NCBI RefSeq assembly: GCF_000744415.1 | Contig: NZ_JQLW01000010.1 | Location: forward strand, 124,001-188,000 | Direction: 5' to 3' | DNA length: 64,000 nt | Source of the DNA: Ghiorsea bivora | GTDB taxonomy: Bacteria > Pseudomonadota > Zetaproteobacteria > Mariprofundales > Mariprofundaceae | Part shown: positions 9,285 to 19,604 of the stretch, one piece after another | Numbering within the stretch: the stretch's first letter is position 1 | How the letters are laid out: each line of letters starts with the position of its first letter | Position numbers and translations under genes: made by a program | The notes under the pieces: generated by a model | Database searches by the model: none | What the model was told of the DNA's origin: nothing | What the model saw: only the letters and a program-made list of their open reading frames with translations

Positions 9285-9843
9285 AGTATTGATATACCTA
9301 ATTTTATTCAGCTTTCCTTGGCTATCACATGCTGAGATGTATAAAATTATTGATCATGATGGAAACATCACTTATACCGACTTGGCTCCAAGCATGGAGG
9401 CAAAACAATACAAACCTAAAGGTATTAATGCGGTTGATAACCCCAACTATAATATGAATAAATTAAGCATGGTTATCCCCTATATTGACAAGGATGGTGC
9501 CATGGTTGTGCAAGGTAGCGTCAATGGTATTGCCATGTCATTTATTGTTGATACAGGCGCAACATTACTGGCTATTCCCCCTATTATTGCCAAACGCGCT
9601 GGTTTATATGATTCCACTTCCACCATGGTCACCACGCAAACTGCCAATGGTGAAGTTAAGGTACCTAAGGTAAAGATTAAATTATTATCTGTGGCTAAAA
9701 TTAAGCTACCCCATGTTGAAGCAACCATTCAAAGTATATCCACCAAAAATAACGAGCTTGGGCTGCTAGGCATGAGTTTTTTTAAACACTATAAAATGAC
9801 GATTGACCACAACAAAAAAGAAATTCAACTCGAACCCAAATAA
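9277..9843 (+). CDS. Periplasmic retropepsin-like aspartic protease with DUF4124-like N-terminus
   Basis: A 188-residue secreted protein. The signal peptide is LKVLIYLILFSFPWLSHAEM. Directly after it, MYKIIDHDGNITYTDLAP matches the DUF4124 beta-hairpin pattern (Y-K-x-x-D-x-x-G-x-x-x-Y-T-D). The rest is a retropepsin fold: FIVDTGATLLAIPP (catalytic DTG) and later LGLLGMSFFKHYKMTID, as in the bacterial TIGR02281-type clan AA family. One DTG per chain means it should act as a homodimer. It overlaps the DUF4438 gene by 8 bp. Substrate unknown. Confidence 0.85.
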   Translation: MLKVLIYLILFSFPWLSHAEMYKIIDHDGNITYTDLAPSMEAKQYKPKGINAVDNPNYNMNKLSMVIPYIDKDGAMVVQGSVNGIAMSFIVDTGATLLAIPPIIAKRAGLYDSTSTMVTTQTANGEVKVPKVKIKLLSVAKIKLPHVEATIQSISTKNNELGLLGMSFFKHYKMTIDHNKKEIQLEPK

Positions 9844-9858
9844 ACAGGATTCTCAATC

Positions 9859-10680
9859 GTGTCACTATCCCGTTTACATGTTGCCTGTCTGCAGTTGTGT
9901 AGCTCAGAAGACATTGATGACAACTTCAAGCGCATCCAAAACATCCTTGCGCCGTACCAATCAGGTGATTTTCATCTCATCGTATTACCCGAAAATGCTA
10001 TTTTACTCACCAACAAACAAAACTTAAAACATAAGGCTGTACAAAAGGAAACCTATACTAAGATTTATGAACGATTTAGCCTGCTGGCCAAAGCTTATAA
10101 AACTTGGCTTATTGCAGGCTCCATACTGGTTAACGACCCAAAAAATCCGGGTAAGTTTTTTAATCATTGCCCTGTGTTTTCACCTGATGGAGAGTTGATC
10201 AACCACTATGATAAAATTCATTTGTTTGATGCCGACTTACACACCGAATCTTGGCAAGAATCGGCGCATACCAGTCCCGGCACACAACCAAGTTACTTTG
10301 AGATAGGCGAGATTTGGAACATTGGTTTGTCTATTTGTTATGATTTGCGTTTTCCAGAGCTTTATCGGCAATATAGCGAACAAGGTTGTAATATTTTCAC
10401 TGTACCTGCAGCATTCACTGTGCCAACAGGTCAAGCCCATTGGGCAACGCTGCTCAAAGCCCGTGCTATTGAAAATCAAAGTTATGTGCTTGCAGCCGCA
10501 CAATCGGGGCATCACCAAGATGGGCGTGACACCTATGGCCATAGCATGATTATTGATCCATGGGGCAAAACACTTGCAATATTACCTCAAGGCGAAGGTA
10601 TTGTGGCTGCCACATTATCGCTAGAACATTTGCAGAATATTCGCCAACATCTACCAGCCCTTCAACATCGCCGACTGTGA
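9859..10680 (+). CDS. Carbon-nitrogen hydrolase (Nit1/Nit2-like amidase)
   Basis: A 273-residue nitrilase-superfamily enzyme. The catalytic triad is visible: Glu in VLPENAI, Lys in NHYDKIHLFDAD, and Cys in GLSICYDLRFPELYR. The HYDKIHLFD and CYDLRFPE motifs are those of the Nit1/NitFhit branch. Proven members of that branch hydrolyse deaminated glutathione to alpha-ketoglutarate and Cys-Gly, a metabolite-repair step; this assignment is inference. The start is a GTG at 9859 with CAGGA upstream. The stop overlaps the start of the next gene (GTGA). Confidence 0.9.
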   Translation: MSLSRLHVACLQLCSSEDIDDNFKRIQNILAPYQSGDFHLIVLPENAILLTNKQNLKHKAVQKETYTKIYERFSLLAKAYKTWLIAGSILVNDPKNPGKFFNHCPVFSPDGELINHYDKIHLFDADLHTESWQESAHTSPGTQPSYFEIGEIWNIGLSICYDLRFPELYRQYSEQGCNIFTVPAAFTVPTGQAHWATLLKARAIENQSYVLAAAQSGHHQDGRDTYGHSMIIDPWGKTLAILPQGEGIVAATLSLEHLQNIRQHLPALQHRRL

Positions 10681-11276
10681 GTTATAAAATACCTAAAACA
10701 GAGCTTTGTGATGAACAAGTCATTAAAAAAAGTCGCTTCATCACTCATATTGCACCAGCGGTAAATAAAGCTGAAGCTAAGCTATATATTCAAAACATCA
10801 AAGCCCTATATCCCGATGCTAGACACCATTGTTGGGCATATATTGCAGGTCACCCTACAGCCACCACAGACATAGGTTTTAGCGATGGTGGTGAACCATC
10901 AGGTACTGCAGGAAAACCCATCTTAAATGTATTACAACACCGTGGCATTGGTGAAATTGTATTGGTTGTGGTGCGTTATTTCGGTGGCATCAAACTTGGT
11001 GCTGGCGGCTTAGTTCGCGCTTATTCAAGTTCTGCTAGTCTTGCTATGGATAAGCTTAAAACGATTACTCTTGTTGAAACCAAAGTATTTAAAATTAGGT
11101 TTGACTACAACCTAGAAACCAATATTAAGCGCCTACTTGAATCCCAAAATATCAACATTCAAAAGGCTGACTATTCGGCACGTGTATCACTAACCATTGA
11201 TGTACCCACCACCAATATTGAAAACCTAAATAGGCAGCTGGTTAATATTAGTTCAGGACAGTTATCTCTTATATAA
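10677..11276 (+). CDS. YigZ/IMPACT family protein
   Basis: A 199-residue protein with the UPF0029/IMPACT core: KSRFITHIAPAVNKAEA, then RHHCWAYIAGHP and SDGGEPSGTAGKPILNVL, then VVVRYFGGIKLGAGGLVRAY. These match the YigZ family, whose eukaryotic homologue IMPACT regulates translation; the bacterial role is unknown. A C-terminal DUF1949-like ferredoxin-fold domain follows. The open frame starts at 10560, but the family N-terminus coincides with a GTG at 10677 that overlaps the TGA of the amidase gene by 4 bp. It is convergent with the signalling block. Confidence 0.9.
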   Translation: MSYKIPKTELCDEQVIKKSRFITHIAPAVNKAEAKLYIQNIKALYPDARHHCWAYIAGHPTATTDIGFSDGGEPSGTAGKPILNVLQHRGIGEIVLVVVRYFGGIKLGAGGLVRAYSSSASLAMDKLKTITLVETKVFKIRFDYNLETNIKRLLESQNINIQKADYSARVSLTIDVPTTNIENLNRQLVNISSGQLSLI

Positions 11277-11298
11277 AGCTTATTAAAGGGGGTTTTAC

Positions 11299-11916
11299 CT
11301 ACGAGGTGGAATCATCATGAAGCAATGCAATACGCACTATACCGGCCAAGGTGCTGACACCCAGTTTCTCTTTAATGCGGGCGCGATGCACTTCAACAGT
11401 GCGCGGACTGATCACCAGACGGGTTGCGATTTGTTTGTTCATATTGCCTTGAACCAGAAGGTCCATCACCTGACGTTCCCGGCACGTTAACAAAGCCAGA
11501 CGTTTCCTCTCTGCTTTAGCATTGGCTGTCTGTGCATTGGTTATATGTTGCCGTTCCAGACATCGATTAATCGACTGCAGCAATACGCGGCTATCGATCG
11601 GCTTTTCAATAAAGTCTACTGCTCCATTCTGCATAGTCTGTACAGCCAAAGGCACATCAGCAAAAGCTGTCATCATGATGGTGGGTATTCGAATTCGCCG
11701 CTGCTTCAACTCCAGTAACAGCTCAAGACCACCCATATCAGGCATACACACATCGAGCAATATACAGGCTGGCTCCGTATAGACTTTTTTACTCAGAAAA
11801 TCGTAGCAGCTGGAAAATTGCTGCACACACAAACCCTCTGACTCCAGCAGCAGTGCCAGAGAATCACGAATCGCCGCATCATCATCGACCACATATACCA
11901 CAGCTCCTAGAGTCAT
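11299..11916 (-). CDS. FixJ-family response regulator (REC + LuxR HTH)
   Basis: A 205-residue regulator. REC (about 1-120): acidic DDD at VVYVVDDDAAIRDS, phospho-acceptor Asp in LLDVCMPDMGG, Thr in TAFADVPLAV and Lys in DFIEKPID, all canonical for FixJ. The C-terminal LuxR HTH is LTCRERQVMDLLVQG followed by KQIATRLVISPRTVEVHRAR. It should bind DNA when phosphorylated by the adjacent kinase. Its ATG overlaps the kinase stop by 4 bp (ATGA), so the pair is translationally coupled. It is the last gene of the minus-strand signalling block and the only LuxR-type output in it. Confidence 0.93.
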   Translation of the reverse strand: MTLGAVVYVVDDDAAIRDSLALLLESEGLCVQQFSSCYDFLSKKVYTEPACILLDVCMPDMGGLELLLELKQRRIRIPTIMMTAFADVPLAVQTMQNGAVDFIEKPIDSRVLLQSINRCLERQHITNAQTANAKAERKRLALLTCRERQVMDLLVQGNMNKQIATRLVISPRTVEVHRARIKEKLGVSTLAGIVRIALLHDDSTS

Positions 11917-13424
11917 ACTTCCAGCCGTCCGTCCACGGGTAAGGTAAAACGAAACACCGTTTCTTCATTGCGATCGCTCTCAGCCCAGATGCGCCCACCA
12001 TGACTATCAACAATCAACCGACTAAGCGCCAGACCAAGTCCTGTTCCCGCTTTTTTGGTGGTATAATATGCCTCGAATAACTGTTCTGCCATTTTGGCAT
12101 CTATCTTCTGTCCGTGATTATGTACAGCTACCTGAATAAAATAACCAGATACCATAGTAATTCTAATCGTCAAAACATGCTCATGGGGCTGCATATCTGC
12201 CATAGCCTCACAAGCATTACGCATTAGGTTCAGTAAAACTTGACCAATAAGCACCCGATCCGCCAAAACCGGTAACAGTGTATCGTCAGATAACAATCGA
12301 ATAGTCACCTTTCGCCATTCGTTTTCCATTTGTATCAGGCGGATACTCTCCTTGACTACATCCTTGATATCCAACGAGCGTAGGTTTACCTCCCCCTTGC
12401 AGGAAAAATCATGTACGCGGTGTACCACACTGCCTGCCCGTTTTGCCTGAACAGCAATCTTTTCAAGGGTTTCAACCAGCTGAGCGGATGTATAATCACC
12501 TGTTTTCAACAAATTCAGGCAAGCATCACTATAGCTGCCAATAGCGGATAGCGGCTGATGCAACTCATGAGCAATTTCAGCCGCCATCTGACCCATGTCT
12601 TTTAGTCGAGAAGCATGAGCCAGCTCCCGCATATGCTGCTGCGCCAGTCGTTCCGCCTGTTTACGATCACGAATATCACGCACATTGAACTGGTACGCCT
12701 TACATCCATTGTATACGACTAGCTTCGCACTAACTTCAACGGGTATTTCAGTGCCATCACGATGTCGATGGACACATTCAAATACAGCTCCGCCGATATG
12801 CTCCAGATCATGGAGGATAGCTTCATCGGCCAAATGAATATCCCCCATACCAAGACGCAACAGCTCCTCCCTGCTATAGCCCAGCCGACCTGCGGCATTG
12901 GCATTCACATTCAGGAAACCATGCGTTCCCGGATTAACAATAAAAATCGCATCATAGGAAAGCTCAAAAATATTGCGGTAATTCGCTTCAGACTGACTCA
13001 GCCTGAGTTTCACCTGTTGTTGTGCAGTAATATCCTCTGCAATCCCAGCAACCAGCCACGCATTGTCCCGAACCGCATAGGCCCTGTCACGAACCCAGCG
13101 TACAGAACTGTCGGGGCGGATAATTCGATATTGTTCATCATATACCCCCGCCACCTGTTTTGCCGTAGCCGCTTGCCGCACGCGCTCCCGATCATCAGGA
13201 TGAATCGCATCCAGCCAACTAAGCGGTGAACAATAGAGACTACTGCAACTACGCCCCCATAGACGTTCATAAGCAGGGCTGACATAGATTACTGTCTGCT
13301 TGCTCCTTTCGGTCACCCAAAACACGGCATCAATACTCTCCACCAACTGACGAATACACTCGTCACTGCCTACGATACTATTAACATCTATAAGCTTGGA
13401 CACTCCTACGACACCCTCAGACAT
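11913..13424 (-). CDS. Soluble PAS-PAS sensor histidine kinase, partner of the FixJ-type regulator
   Basis: About 503 residues and no membrane helix. PAS1 (about 15-130) ends in a PAC motif (DSSVRWVRDRAYAV and VAGIAEDITAQQ). PAS2 (about 145-260) has YDAIFIVNPGTHGFLNVN and YQFNVRDIRDRKQAE. The HisKA phospho-acceptor lies in MAAEIAHELHQPLSAIGSYS. The HATPase has an N-box (NLMRNACEAM) and a G2 region (KKAGTGLGLALSRLI). The layout is FixL-like, but neither PAS shows the FixL haem-His context, so the ligand is unknown. ATG at 13424 is preferred over a TTG at 13439. The start overlaps the end of a broken receiver remnant. Confidence 0.9.
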   Translation of the reverse strand: MSEGVVGVSKLIDVNSIVGSDECIRQLVESIDAVFWVTERSKQTVIYVSPAYERLWGRSCSSLYCSPLSWLDAIHPDDRERVRQAATAKQVAGVYDEQYRIIRPDSSVRWVRDRAYAVRDNAWLVAGIAEDITAQQQVKLRLSQSEANYRNIFELSYDAIFIVNPGTHGFLNVNANAAGRLGYSREELLRLGMGDIHLADEAILHDLEHIGGAVFECVHRHRDGTEIPVEVSAKLVVYNGCKAYQFNVRDIRDRKQAERLAQQHMRELAHASRLKDMGQMAAEIAHELHQPLSAIGSYSDACLNLLKTGDYTSAQLVETLEKIAVQAKRAGSVVHRVHDFSCKGEVNLRSLDIKDVVKESIRLIQMENEWRKVTIRLLSDDTLLPVLADRVLIGQVLLNLMRNACEAMADMQPHEHVLTIRITMVSGYFIQVAVHNHGQKIDAKMAEQLFEAYYTTKKAGTGLGLALSRLIVDSHGGRIWAESDRNEETVFRFTLPVDGRLEV

Positions 13425-13545
13425 CAAACTGTTGACCAATCATATAGCGCAACTCGATAATGGTGAACGGTTTGCCAAGCCCTGTTTCAACCCGTTTGTC
13501 AGCCTCAGTCAATTTTTCATAACCGGTGAAATAAATAATTTTCAT
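13417..13545 (-). pseudogene. C-terminal remnant of a receiver (REC) domain
   Basis: A 42-codon stretch from an ATG at 13545 reads KIIYFTGYEKLTEADKR then TGLGKPFTIIELRYMI. The TGYE and GKPFTIIEL pieces match the end of a receiver domain (switch Thr, then the Lys-Pro after beta 5). The N-terminal two-thirds, including the phospho-acceptor Asp, are absent, and the upstream sequence shifts frame. It ends 8 bp inside the 5' end of the PAS-PAS kinase gene. It is read as a decayed regulator; a short functional fragment is unlikely but not excluded. Confidence 0.6.
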
Positions 13546-13553
13546 CTCTAGGT

Positions 13554-13745
13554 TCACTGACAAAAGCACCAGGTTCCAGTGGTGGCTGGCAGATATGAAT
13601 GATACGAATGTAAAACCATGCCTGATTTCCAATACCTAGAGATGGTCTTTAGGTCTCCTGCAGGGCTGCCAATGGCGACAACAGCCAAAATACCCTGTTC
13701 AATCCGACCATCATGACTGCGCTCAGCAAGTGTCTGTTCTGTCAT
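13554..13745 (-). CDS. Small unrecognised ORF with strong ribosome-binding site
   Basis: A 63-residue frame starting MTEQTLAERSHDGRIEQGIL. Upstream is CAGGAGGGGGTGAGTGCT, a strong Shine-Dalgarno sequence at slightly long spacing, and 35-50 bp further up is TTCATA-N17-TATAAT, a possible promoter. The frame then reads SYHSYLPATTGTWCFCQ and stops. An alternative frame across the same stretch gives a different plausible peptide, so a frameshift is suspected. It may be the 5' part of the broken receiver gene just downstream. No family recognised. Confidence 0.35.
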   Translation of the reverse strand: MTEQTLAERSHDGRIEQGILAVVAIGSPAGDLKTISRYWKSGMVLHSYHSYLPATTGTWCFCQ

Positions 13746-13829
13746 AGCACTCACCCCCTCCTGATTCCTGTACAGCAATTATAAACATATAATCCTGTTT
13801 TATGAAAATATGTATTGGCTGTCAAAACA

Positions 13830-15035
13830 TCAATCTGTCGCATTAGGTTCCACAAACTGAGGAAGATACATTGAAAATATTGCGCCTGCCCCTGGCTCGC
13901 TACTTACCTCGATCATACCACCCGCACTCTCTACCGAGCCGATGACCATAGATAGCCCCAAACCCGTGCCCTTACCCTCAGGTTTGGTCGTATAAAACGG
14001 TTCAAATATTTTCGACTGTACCTGTGACGTCATGCCGACACCATTATCCTGCACCGTAAGTCGCACATACACATCATCCTGCATCCCTATATGAGATTGC
14101 TGAAAGTGTGCATCGTTAGAAAACAGATCCAGCTTAACCTGGATCAATGGCTGATCCACACCTTCAACCGCATGACTGGCATTGGTAATCAGATTAAGTA
14201 AAATCTGTTGAATTTGAGTATCATTCCAGTACACCCACAAGCTATATTCTGGGCATATGCACGCCAGCTGGATAGAACCCGAAATAGCAGTTCCAGCCAT
14301 ATCACAAGCAGTCCGGACACTGTGTCCTATATCAACGCGGGAAAGAGTCACCTGTTCTTTTCGGGAAAACAGCAATAGTTGCTGAATATGTTCACTCGCC
14401 TGCATACAGATTTCTTGCATCAATGTGACGCGCTGACGCACCATATCGGGGGAGTCTGCCCCCCGCTTAATTAGATACAGGTTCCCAGTAATACTAGTGA
14501 GCACATTATTAAAATCATGTGCAAGTCCACCAGCCAACGTCCCAACAGCCTCCATTTTCTGGGCCTGATAAAGCTGCCCTAAGGTTTGTTCCAGTTCACG
14601 GGTTTTTTCCTCCACGAGATTGGCCAGGTGCAAACGGGACTCACGCACCTCTTCCAGTGCCTTCTTACGTGACAACTGAGTACTAACTCGCGCTTTCAGC
14701 ACAGAACGCTGAACTGGCTTGGTCACATAGTCGCAGGCTCCTAGTGATAGGCACTCTGGTAGTCCATTCTGTGCTTCCAGTGCAGTCACCATAATCACAG
14801 GTATATCGCACAGATGTTTGTGAGCCTTAAAATACTTCAACACATCCATGCCATCCACATCGGGCATCATAATATCGAGCAGCACCAAATCCACATCACT
14901 CTGCGCAATCAAATCAATTGCCTGCTGACCGCCTTCAGCCATGATAAATTGATAACCCTCGCCTTCCAAATGATGCATAATCAATAATCTGTTGGTTTTA
15001 TAATCATCGACAATCATAATTTTCGGTTTATTCAT
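13830..15035 (-). CDS. Response regulator-histidine kinase fusion (REC-HisKA-HATPase)
   Basis: A 401-residue soluble protein. REC (about 1-125): [10 protein letters not shown], Asp in [13 protein letters not shown], Lys in [11 protein letters not shown] coiled linker ([20 protein letters not shown]) leads to HisKA with His in [18 protein letters not shown], the HDFNN variant typical of phytochrome- and NtrB-like kinases. The HATPase follows: [16 protein letters not shown], and [15 protein letters not shown] receiver placed before a kinase suggests the kinase is switched by phosphotransfer from another kinase, probably the 1159-residue one upstream, whose stop overlaps this start by 8 bp. Confidence 0.92.
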   Translation of the reverse strand: MNKPKIMIVDDYKTNRLLIMHHLEGEGYQFIMAEGGQQAIDLIAQSDVDLVLLDIMMPDVDGMDVLKYFKAHKHLCDIPVIMVTALEAQNGLPECLSLGACDYVTKPVQRSVLKARVSTQLSRKKALEEVRESRLHLANLVEEKTRELEQTLGQLYQAQKMEAVGTLAGGLAHDFNNVLTSITGNLYLIKRGADSPDMVRQRVTLMQEICMQASEHIQQLLLFSRKEQVTLSRVDIGHSVRTACDMAGTAISGSIQLACICPEYSLWVYWNDTQIQQILLNLITNASHAVEGVDQPLIQVKLDLFSNDAHFQQSHIGMQDDVYVRLTVQDNGVGMTSQVQSKIFEPFYTTKPEGKGTGLGLSMVIGSVESAGGMIEVSSEPGAGAIFSMYLPQFVEPNATD

Positions 15036-18000
15036 GTTCTACCCCACCATCAGCTATCAGCTCATCCATAGGAATAACAAAACTAAACCGGCTGCCCCGC
15101 CCCGGCTTACTCCAATCAAGCCAGATGTCACCGCCATGCATCTGAATAATATGTTTGCATAGCGACAGCCCCAAACCTGTGCCATCATACTGTCGGCTCA
15201 AACCGCTATCAATTTGCTGAAACGGCTGAAACAGTTTGTCATAGTCAGCCTTAGCAATTCCAATGCCTGTATCTGTAACGCTGATCTGGAGCATCTTAAC
15301 ATCCTTTTCTGCAATCAAGAACTCTAGGTTCTGAGCCAAAACACACCTAGCCTGTACAATTAGCGAACCACCCTCTGGCATGAATTTAATGGCGTTGACC
15401 AACAAGTTGTCCACTACCTGATAGATTTTCTGCTCATCAGCGGTACATAAACCAATATCATCATCCAGCTTTAGATGAGAAGTAATCCTTTGCTTACCAC
15501 ATGCATGACTATGATGGTGTAATACTTGCTCCAACAATTCCCGAATTTCAAAACACGTTATATTCATAGCCATTTTACCAGCTTCGATCTTGGCCATATC
15601 AAGTAAGTCATTGATCAAATTCAATAACCGATTTCCACTATCCATAACATAACCCAGATATACCTTCTGCTCAACCGCCATAGGGTGCGTCTGATCCAGA
15701 AGCAAGAGTTCGGAAAAACCTAAAATTGAATTGAGCGGCGTTCGTAATTCATGACTCATATTAGCTAAAAATGTGGATTTCGCTTGATTGGCTGCCTGCG
15801 CCTGATCACGCGCGATCTCCATCTGCTGAGTACGGCGTTTTACACGTGTCTCTAGGCTTTCCAGCAAGTGCGCATTCTCTATTGCCGTTGCGACCTGATT
15901 GGCAAAGTTACTCAATACTCTAATTCTGTTGCTGTTAAAAAAATTCGCTGTTTTACTATACAGATTCAACGTGCCAATCACCTTGTTTTTGGCGCCAAGC
16001 AAAGGCAGCGATACCGATGCAGCCAGCCCGTGAGCCAGCGCCCGCTCCTGCCAGGGCGAATAATTCGGGCTATTTGCCAAATCATTACATACCTGAACCT
16101 GGCCCGTACTGAACGCCCGCCCAGTTGGCCCTTTCCCATCGGGTCCATTACCTGTGCTGATCGTAATGCCGGAGAGGTATTCTCGCTGCTCCCCGCATGC
16201 ACAAACAACCGTCACATTATCGGAATGATGCTCAAACAGACCAATCCAGCTTAGTTCTAGGTCAAATATACTCTGCGTTGTTTCACATGCGCTCTGATAC
16301 AGTAATTCAGCATCCTGCAATCCAACCATATTTTGTGAAGCTTCTGCCATACGCTGTAACTCGTCACTATACAAGTTAATTTGTTCATCCAGTTGCTTGC
16401 GCTCAATAGCAATACCTGCAATGTGAGCCGATGTTTCCATCAACACTAGCTCCGCATCACAAGGAATACGCAACTGACTAAAATAGAGAGCAAATGTACC
16501 GATGACCTGCCCTGATGCAGAACGAACCGGATGCGACCAGCATGCGCGCAAACCATGCGTCAGCGCCAGTTGTTTATAATCCGCCCAAAGTGGGTCACTT
16601 GCAATATCACTGACAATCACAGCTTCATTCCTGAATGCTGCAGTACCGCATGAACCCACCGAGGGTCCAATGGACAAACCATCAACAGCCTGACTATAGG
16701 CAGCCGGTAAATGTTGGGCAGCAGCAGTCAATAAATGCTGGCCACTCTGATCCAGAACCAGAACTGAACAACGGGCACCAGGTAACTGTGACTCCACCAT
16801 CAAATTCAACTCTTCCAAAATCTGTTGCAGAGGGGCTCCTGCCGCCAGCATTTCCAGCAAGCGGTTTTGTTCTTCAATAAACTGGCGGGTCTGCTTCCGC
16901 TCAGTAATATCCTGCACGGTACCAACCGTACATAATGCTGTACCATCTGCTGCATATTCTGTTTTACTTCGTTCATGTACCCATCGAACAACACCATCAT
17001 TAAGCAATACACGGTGTTCAATATCAAAAGCAGTTTTGTGATCAACCGACTGCCTAAATGTCCGTTCCACCATGTCCCGATCATCGGGGTGCACCACCTC
17101 GATAAAACTTTCGTAGCTAAAATACTGCTCCCCGAGTTCTTTTCCGAAAATCAGCAGTGTCTGCTCAGACCAGAACAGTTTATGATGCATATGATCAAGC
17201 ATCCAGTGTCCTAGCTTGGCAATACGTTGCGCCTCTAGGTGTTGCTGCTGGACTTGTTCAAGCGCTTCTCTGGCAGCATGCGCATCTTGCATCATATTCA
17301 AGGCGACAGCTTCTGCCTGCTTTGTTTCCAGCAGCGTTTGCTGCAAGCTCGCTTCAGCCTGTTTGCGTTTGGTAATATCTGTGGAAATGCCGCAAACAGC
17401 ATAGGTTTCACCATCATCATCATACAATGGGAATTTGACCGAGATATAAACATGCTCTCCGTCATCATGAGGAACGGTCTCTTCAAACTCCAAAGGTTTA
17501 CCATGTTGCAGAACAGCAAGATCATTGGCTCGAAATGCATCAGCAGATGACACTGGGAACAAGTCATAATCTGTCTTCCCTAGCACCTCCTCCCTGCGCA
17601 CATGAAACAGATTTTCATAACAACGGTTGACCTGCATATACGCCCCGTCAACATCCTTGACATAAATCACGGCGCTAGAGTGATCCAAAATCGCCTGTAA
17701 TCGTTGTTTACTCTCGCTGATTTCCCTTAACGATTGCAAATGTTTGCTAATATCTTGGATCATTAACTGCACTGCGGGCTGCCCCTGATAATCAGCATGG
17801 ATAATGCTCAACTCAACATCAAGATGCATTCCAGTCGTCGTTTGTAAGATGCACGACCATGCAAACACTGGCTGCTGATCATTTAATACTCTGGTCATTT
17901 TTACACGCAGTACATCCATGGCCGCAGCATCAGCCAGTATACATGGGTGCCGACCGATCAAAGCATCGGCATCACAAGCTTCAAATATGGTTACGGCGGC

Positions 18001-18507
18001 CTTATTGGCATAAGTAATCCGGTTTTTGCAAATCACTAAAACACCCACCGGCACCGATTCGATCAGCTGATGATAACGCAGTTCACTCTGTTGCTGTTGC
18101 AAACGCTGGCTTTCATGCAAGCGCATATTCTCTTTCTTTAAAGCCTGAAAGGATAAGCAACGCTCTACACTTTTGCACAATTCAAAGTGGTTTATCGGCT
18201 TTTCCAGATAATCGACAGCACCATTGCGCAGTGCATCAATGGCATTGTGTTTATTGGCATGTGTTGAGATGACCATCACTGAGCACAACGGATAGTGCTT
18301 CCGGATACTGGACAACAGCTCCAAACCCTGGTCCTGATGTGATGCAATATCCACCAGCGCCACACTCACGGATGCATCCATTAGTTTTGCTGCCTGATCA
18401 TAATCCGCCGTTTCAATCACGTCGTACCCTGCTTGCTCTAAGGCTTCCCCATAGACATGCCGGGTAACGTCATCATCAACCAGTAACAGCTTTTCCCTGT
18501 GTATCAT
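15028..18507 (-). CDS. Multi-sensor hybrid histidine kinase (REC-PAS-PAS-PAS-GAF-GAF-HisKA-HATPase)
   Basis: 1159 residues, no membrane helix. The order is an N-terminal REC (1-125; [14 protein letters not shown], Asp in [19 protein letters not shown]), PAS1 (~145-260), PAS2 (~270-390, ending [14 protein letters not shown]), PAS3 (~425-540, [14 protein letters not shown] and [12 protein letters not shown]), GAF1 (~560-700, [13 protein letters not shown]), GAF2 (~725-880, [13 protein letters not shown]), HisKA (~905-970, [19 protein letters not shown]), HATPase (~1015-1150, [18 protein letters not shown]). It should integrate several cytoplasmic cues; ligands are unknown. The receiver motif LVDIASHQD lacks the usual MMP after the Asp. 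The ATG overlaps the preceding HD-GYP gene stop by 4 bp. Confidence 0.92.
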   Translation of the reverse strand: MIHREKLLLVDDDVTRHVYGEALEQAGYDVIETADYDQAAKLMDASVSVALVDIASHQDQGLELLSSIRKHYPLCSVMVISTHANKHNAIDALRNGAVDYLEKPINHFELCKSVERCLSFQALKKENMRLHESQRLQQQQSELRYHQLIESVPVGVLVICKNRITYANKAAVTIFEACDADALIGRHPCILADAAAMDVLRVKMTRVLNDQQPVFAWSCILQTTTGMHLDVELSIIHADYQGQPAVQLMIQDISKHLQSLREISESKQRLQAILDHSSAVIYVKDVDGAYMQVNRCYENLFHVRREEVLGKTDYDLFPVSSADAFRANDLAVLQHGKPLEFEETVPHDDGEHVYISVKFPLYDDDGETYAVCGISTDITKRKQAEASLQQTLLETKQAEAVALNMMQDAHAAREALEQVQQQHLEAQRIAKLGHWMLDHMHHKLFWSEQTLLIFGKELGEQYFSYESFIEVVHPDDRDMVERTFRQSVDHKTAFDIEHRVLLNDGVVRWVHERSKTEYAADGTALCTVGTVQDITERKQTRQFIEEQNRLLEMLAAGAPLQQILEELNLMVESQLPGARCSVLVLDQSGQHLLTAAAQHLPAAYSQAVDGLSIGPSVGSCGTAAFRNEAVIVSDIASDPLWADYKQLALTHGLRACWSHPVRSASGQVIGTFALYFSQLRIPCDAELVLMETSAHIAGIAIERKQLDEQINLYSDELQRMAEASQNMVGLQDAELLYQSACETTQSIFDLELSWIGLFEHHSDNVTVVCACGEQREYLSGITISTGNGPDGKGPTGRAFSTGQVQVCNDLANSPNYSPWQERALAHGLAASVSLPLLGAKNKVIGTLNLYSKTANFFNSNRIRVLSNFANQVATAIENAHLLESLETRVKRRTQQMEIARDQAQAANQAKSTFLANMSHELRTPLNSILGFSELLLLDQTHPMAVEQKVYLGYVMDSGNRLLNLINDLLDMAKIEAGKMAMNITCFEIRELLEQVLHHHSHACGKQRITSHLKLDDDIGLCTADEQKIYQVVDNLLVNAIKFMPEGGSLIVQARCVLAQNLEFLIAEKDVKMLQISVTDTGIGIAKADYDKLFQPFQQIDSGLSRQYDGTGLGLSLCKHIIQMHGGDIWLDWSKPGRGSRFSFVIPMDELIADGGVEHE

Positions 18508-19577
18508 AAAGGATCAGCCGTCTTAATATTGGCAAAAATTTCTTCCAGCTCATTCGCTATTTGCAAGAATGCCGCATGAACACGTGGATCGAAATGCGCA
18601 GGTTTGATGCGATCGTCCCCATAACGAATAATATCAACGGCAGTTGTATGATCAAATGCTTCTTTATGATGACGCTGGCTACGTAATGCATCATAAACAT
18701 CACATATTTTCATGATACGAGCCGGTAATGGCGTCTTTTCACCCTGCAACCCCTGCGGATAACCACTACCATCCCAGCACTCATGATGATACAGGGCAAT
18801 GATTTTCCCCATGCGGATATAGGGGGAGTTGCTGCCAGATAAGATCTTGGCACCGATCACCGTATGCATTTGCATTTTCTTCCATTCTGACGCATCCAGT
18901 GCGCTGGACTTTTGAATAATATGATCCGCTACACCAACCTTACCCACATCATGCAACATGCTGGCCAATGCAATCGTATTACAAAAAAACTGATCTTTAC
19001 CCAAGGCGGCTGCCAATGTTTTGGTATAATAACTGATTCGACGCACATGGGCACCGCCCTCGTCATCCCTGTATTCTGCCGCGCGCATCAATACATAAAT
19101 ACCATCCTCAAATGAGCCGACCAGCTCCTTAGTCCGCCTTCGCACTTCCTGCTCCAAGGTATTATTGTTCTCTTTCACCATATCCATCGCCAGCTTGAGG
19201 CGCAAGAGGTTACGTACTCGGATCTGTATCTCATTAGGTTTGACTGGTTTGCTAATAAACTCCTCCACCCCAACCGCCAGACCTCGTTCACGTGAAGCCT
19301 GATCTTCCAGCGCCGTCACCATAATAATCGGTATATCAGCCGTAGCTGTATCACTCTTGAGGTGTTGAGCAACCTCAAAACCACTCATGCCAGGCATCAT
19401 GACATCCAGCAGAATCAAATCAGGCATATAGGATCTGACTTTTGAAATAGCGGAGGCACCATCCTTGGCTTCTTCGTGATTATACCCTTCATCAGTTAAC
19501 AAACGTTTCAACAGCATCCGGTTCCGCATATCATCATCAACCACCAATATTTTTGCGCCATCCGTATTTATTCCCAT
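18504..19577 (-). CDS. REC-HD-GYP c-di-GMP phosphodiesterase (RpfG type), copy 2
   Basis: 357 residues. REC (~5-125): [14 protein letters not shown], Asp in [13 protein letters not shown], Lys in [17 protein letters not shown] (~160-345) has [21 protein letters not shown] and [14 protein letters not shown], with all metal-binding positions and the GYP motif present, so it should hydrolyse c-di-GMP when its receiver is phosphorylated. The start is set by AGGAGGAACTCCGA before ATG. It follows the 1126-residue kinase with a 27-bp gap and precedes the multi-PAS kinase with a 4-bp overlap. It is clearly paralogous to the HD-GYP gene at 22982-24064. Confidence 0.94.
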   Translation of the reverse strand: MGINTDGAKILVVDDDMRNRMLLKRLLTDEGYNHEEAKDGASAISKVRSYMPDLILLDVMMPGMSGFEVAQHLKSDTATADIPIIMVTALEDQASRERGLAVGVEEFISKPVKPNEIQIRVRNLLRLKLAMDMVKENNNTLEQEVRRRTKELVGSFEDGIYVLMRAAEYRDDEGGAHVRRISYYTKTLAAALGKDQFFCNTIALASMLHDVGKVGVADHIIQKSSALDASEWKKMQMHTVIGAKILSGSNSPYIRMGKIIALYHHECWDGSGYPQGLQGEKTPLPARIMKICDVYDALRSQRHHKEAFDHTTAVDIIRYGDDRIKPAHFDPRVHAAFLQIANELEEIFANIKTADPL

Positions 19578-19604
19578 TCGGAGTTCCTCCTGTTCATCAC
19601 GATT

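Noticed and set aside
13788..13824. TTGACA followed by a weak TAAAAC, possible promoter for the small ORF
   Set aside because: The -10 matches only 4 of 6 positions; a TTCATA-N17-TATAAT pair nearby is as good, so neither is listed as a feature.
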